A DNA stretch of 64,000 bases from positions 23,607 through 87,606 of the forward strand of contig NZ_PNCI01000044.1 of assembly GCF_005887095.1 (NCBI RefSeq). The letters are read 5' to 3'. This DNA comes from Pseudoalteromonas rubra (lineage in GTDB: Bacteria > Pseudomonadota > Gammaproteobacteria > Enterobacterales > Alteromonadaceae). Below the pieces are notes generated by a model. It ran no database searches, was not told the origin of the DNA, and saw nothing but the letters and a program-made list of their open reading frames with translations. Positions 62,622 to 64,000 of this stretch are shown piece by piece. Position numbers and translations under genes: made by a program. Numbering within the stretch: position 1 is the stretch's first letter; each line of letters starts with the position of its first letter.

Positions 62622-63363
62622 CAAACCATATAACACATATGAACCTTCTCTGGTCAAGTAAACATAACGATTCTTTTTAGCTGCTTTTAAGCAGCTAATT
62701 TGTAATGGCAATTCTTAAATCTATTCAACTTCGCTATGTCGGTTAGCCGTTAAAATCGTTTACGACAAACACATATTGAGGGTCTCTTATTGCGATCTCG
62801 TCGCTGCCTAAATCAGTCGATACAGCTTATCGTTTAGGGCCACTAGACATTCATCGGTCAACCTTAATCTGGCGCTACTCAAGGGGATGGCTCATTCGTC
62901 CAGTTAGTTAAAGGCTCAGCTAAGGTGCAAACGATTTAGTACATTGCCTAAAGAACACGCACCAATGGGGTGTCTAATCAAGGCGAAATAGCTTACTACT
63001 TCGACAACACTTATATGTACACCTCGACTCTGTCCAGACTTTTTTAAGGTCTAGACAACTAATTTTTCATTCTTTGATCAACTGGTTAAGCTGCTTACGT
63101 ATATCCGGCCTGTTTGTAAGGTTCGTCGACCTTTGGCCCTAATGAGAAAAGAGTTAAAAAGACACCCAGCTTCATTTGGTCTCGCTATGGGTCCGTGGTG
63201 GATGAAGACAAGCGCTACTGCAAATAAATAAGCGAAAACTTTCAGAAATCAGGCTTTACGGATGAGCGTTTTTAGTTGAAACAGTAGTTATTTGATAATT
63301 TTGGCATGGTTAAGCGCTGCCAGAGCAAGACAGTCACCACTTGAAGTTGGGATGATGACAACT
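62622..63363. other. Gap without a recognised gene
   Basis: About 740 bases. A perfect palindrome TAGCTGCTT-TTAAGCAGCTA lies near 62678-62697 but without a T run downstream. A 29-codon open stretch at 63140 has no support. The composition suggests decayed sequence; I could not name an origin. Confidence 0.5.
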
Positions 63364-64000
63364 CTATCCTAATAAGCGCTCACAATTAGTCAGATTGGGG
63401 CGTCGCCTTTTTTGCAGATGTGCGCAGTATTCAGTCATTGCCTGTCGCCTGCCTACGGCACCAAGGAACATTTTGGTAAATCGTGAAGTGAGTTTTAGCC
63501 AGTTTTCTGGCTCTATTTGTAATTGAGCGAGAATAGGCTGGGTTTCGTAGATGTGACCTCGCTTGTCTGCACGAACGTATCGGCCTGTAAGTTCAACCAG
63601 TTCAATGTAGTATTTAAGCTCAAAGGGTAGCCCTTTGGGCATGTTTTGCCTGGGGTTGCCAGCGAAGCGAAGAAGACTCTCTGGTTGCTTGCCTTGCTGT
63701 GCGTGTTCAATACGCTTTTTGATACTGGTGAACTCAGATGCCTCGGGTGTGCTGGCCATTTTGGCTCGTATTGGATTGAGGTCAACATAGGCCATACAGG
63801 CTGCCAGAGCGGCTTCATCGAGCAATGCCTGGGATTTAAATCTGCCCTCCCAGAATCGGCCTGTACAGCCGTCTTCTTTATTGGCCCGGCGGGCAATGTT
63901 TTCGTTTAGTACGCGCATAAACCAGCTAATACTCGCAAGTCTCTCCCTATACTTCTCGATAATATCATCTAGCATCAAGCGCTCGGACGGATTAAGTTCG
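63364..64000 (-). CDS. Y1/REP-associated-type transposase (partial, runs off window end)
   Basis: C-terminal 212 codons visible; the frame stays open to the last base, so the N-terminal part (with the HUH motif) lies outside. The core reads WFMRVLNENIARRANKEDG, then GRFWEGRFKSQALLDEAALA and CMAYVDLNPIRAKMA, which is the hallmark block of COG1943 transposases common in Alteromonadales. The catalytic Tyr is probably the Y in AYVDLNP or nearby; I cannot be sure. It ends in LTNCERLLG. Proteins of this type (RAYTs) are usually immobile single genes linked to REP palindromes, and a GTAG-headed array lies 2.2 kb away. Confidence 0.8.
   Translation of the reverse strand, partial: ELNPSERLMLDDIIEKYRERLASISWFMRVLNENIARRANKEDGCTGRFWEGRFKSQALLDEAALAACMAYVDLNPIRAKMASTPEASEFTSIKKRIEHAQQGKQPESLLRFAGNPRQNMPKGLPFELKYYIELVELTGRYVRADKRGHIYETQPILAQLQIEPENWLKLTSRFTKMFLGAVGRRQAMTEYCAHLQKRRRPNLTNCERLLG

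Noticed and set aside
62678..62697. Terminator after the PD40 gene
   Set aside because: The palindrome is perfect, but no T run follows on either strand.
63140..63229. Small gene of 29 codons (MRKELKRHPASFGLAMG-like)
   Set aside because: Too short, no clear ribosome site, no recognised relatives, and it lies in apparently decayed DNA.

Overview
This window is chromosomal DNA from a motile marine gammaproteobacterium of the order Alteromonadales, most likely a Pseudoalteromonas. The evidence is the conserved gene orders (lon-hupB-ppiD; barA | rlmD-relA-mazG-pyrG-eno; mutH | rppH-ptsP-tauE-lgt-thyA; flgT | flgP ... flgNMA | cheV-cheR), the H/T-ring flagellar genes typical of Vibrio-like polar flagella, and the protein sequences. 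The genus is inferred, because no rRNA gene is present.

Layout. (1) 1-5.2 kb: protein quality control and the nucleoid (Lon, HU-beta, PpiD). (2) 5.2-15.7 kb: envelope stress. pspF and sapABCDF form one leftward unit. Divergent from it are pspABC and then ycjX-ycjF, with a clear sigma-54 promoter in front of pspA. (3) 15.9-18.5 kb: methionine gamma-lyase and phenylalanine hydroxylase/pterin dehydratase, for amino-acid catabolism. (4) 18.6-28.9 kb: hybrid kinase BarA, then rlmD-relA-mazG, pyrG and eno. (5) 29-36 kb: mutH, a DnaA-box-rich gap that looks like a DARS2-type locus, then rppH, ptsP, a TauE-type permease, lgt and thyA. (6) 36.1-42.6 kb: an accessory surface-structure cluster of two DUF4402 pilin-like proteins, a PapD-like chaperone, a 991-residue usher-like barrel ending in a SPOR-like domain, and two SPOR-type lipoproteins. 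(7) 42.6-51.2 kb: flagellar outer-ring and chemotaxis genes. These are three tandem FlgO-like lipoproteins with their own sigma-54 promoter, tRNA-Arg(CCU), divergent flgT/flgP with back-to-back sigma-54 promoters, flgN-flgM-flgA, cheV and cheR. A two-gene ImmA/IrrE peptidase plus 2-TM protein cassette is inserted between flgP and flgN. (8) 51.4-60.5 kb: accessory functions. These are arylamine N-acetyltransferase behind a MerR-type promoter, a MarR regulator, a zinc-ribbon protein, a probable decayed histidine kinase, a secreted subtilase and an RND efflux adaptor/pump pair. (9) 60.5-64 kb: a gene-poor end with a 7-unit, 84-bp tandem array whose units look like GTAG-headed REP palindromes, a secreted PD40 protein, and a transposase of the REP-associated (Y1) type running off the window end.

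The regulatory sites link the parts. Sigma-54 serves both envelope stress (PspF-pspA) and the flagellar rings (flgT, flgP, FlgO-like genes), and sigma-28 serves flgM. The strongest candidates for something little described are the SPOR-tagged chaperone-usher cluster beside the FlgO expansion, the tandem REP array near its presumed transposase, the ImmA/2-TM pair, and the DARS2-like locus between mutH and rppH.
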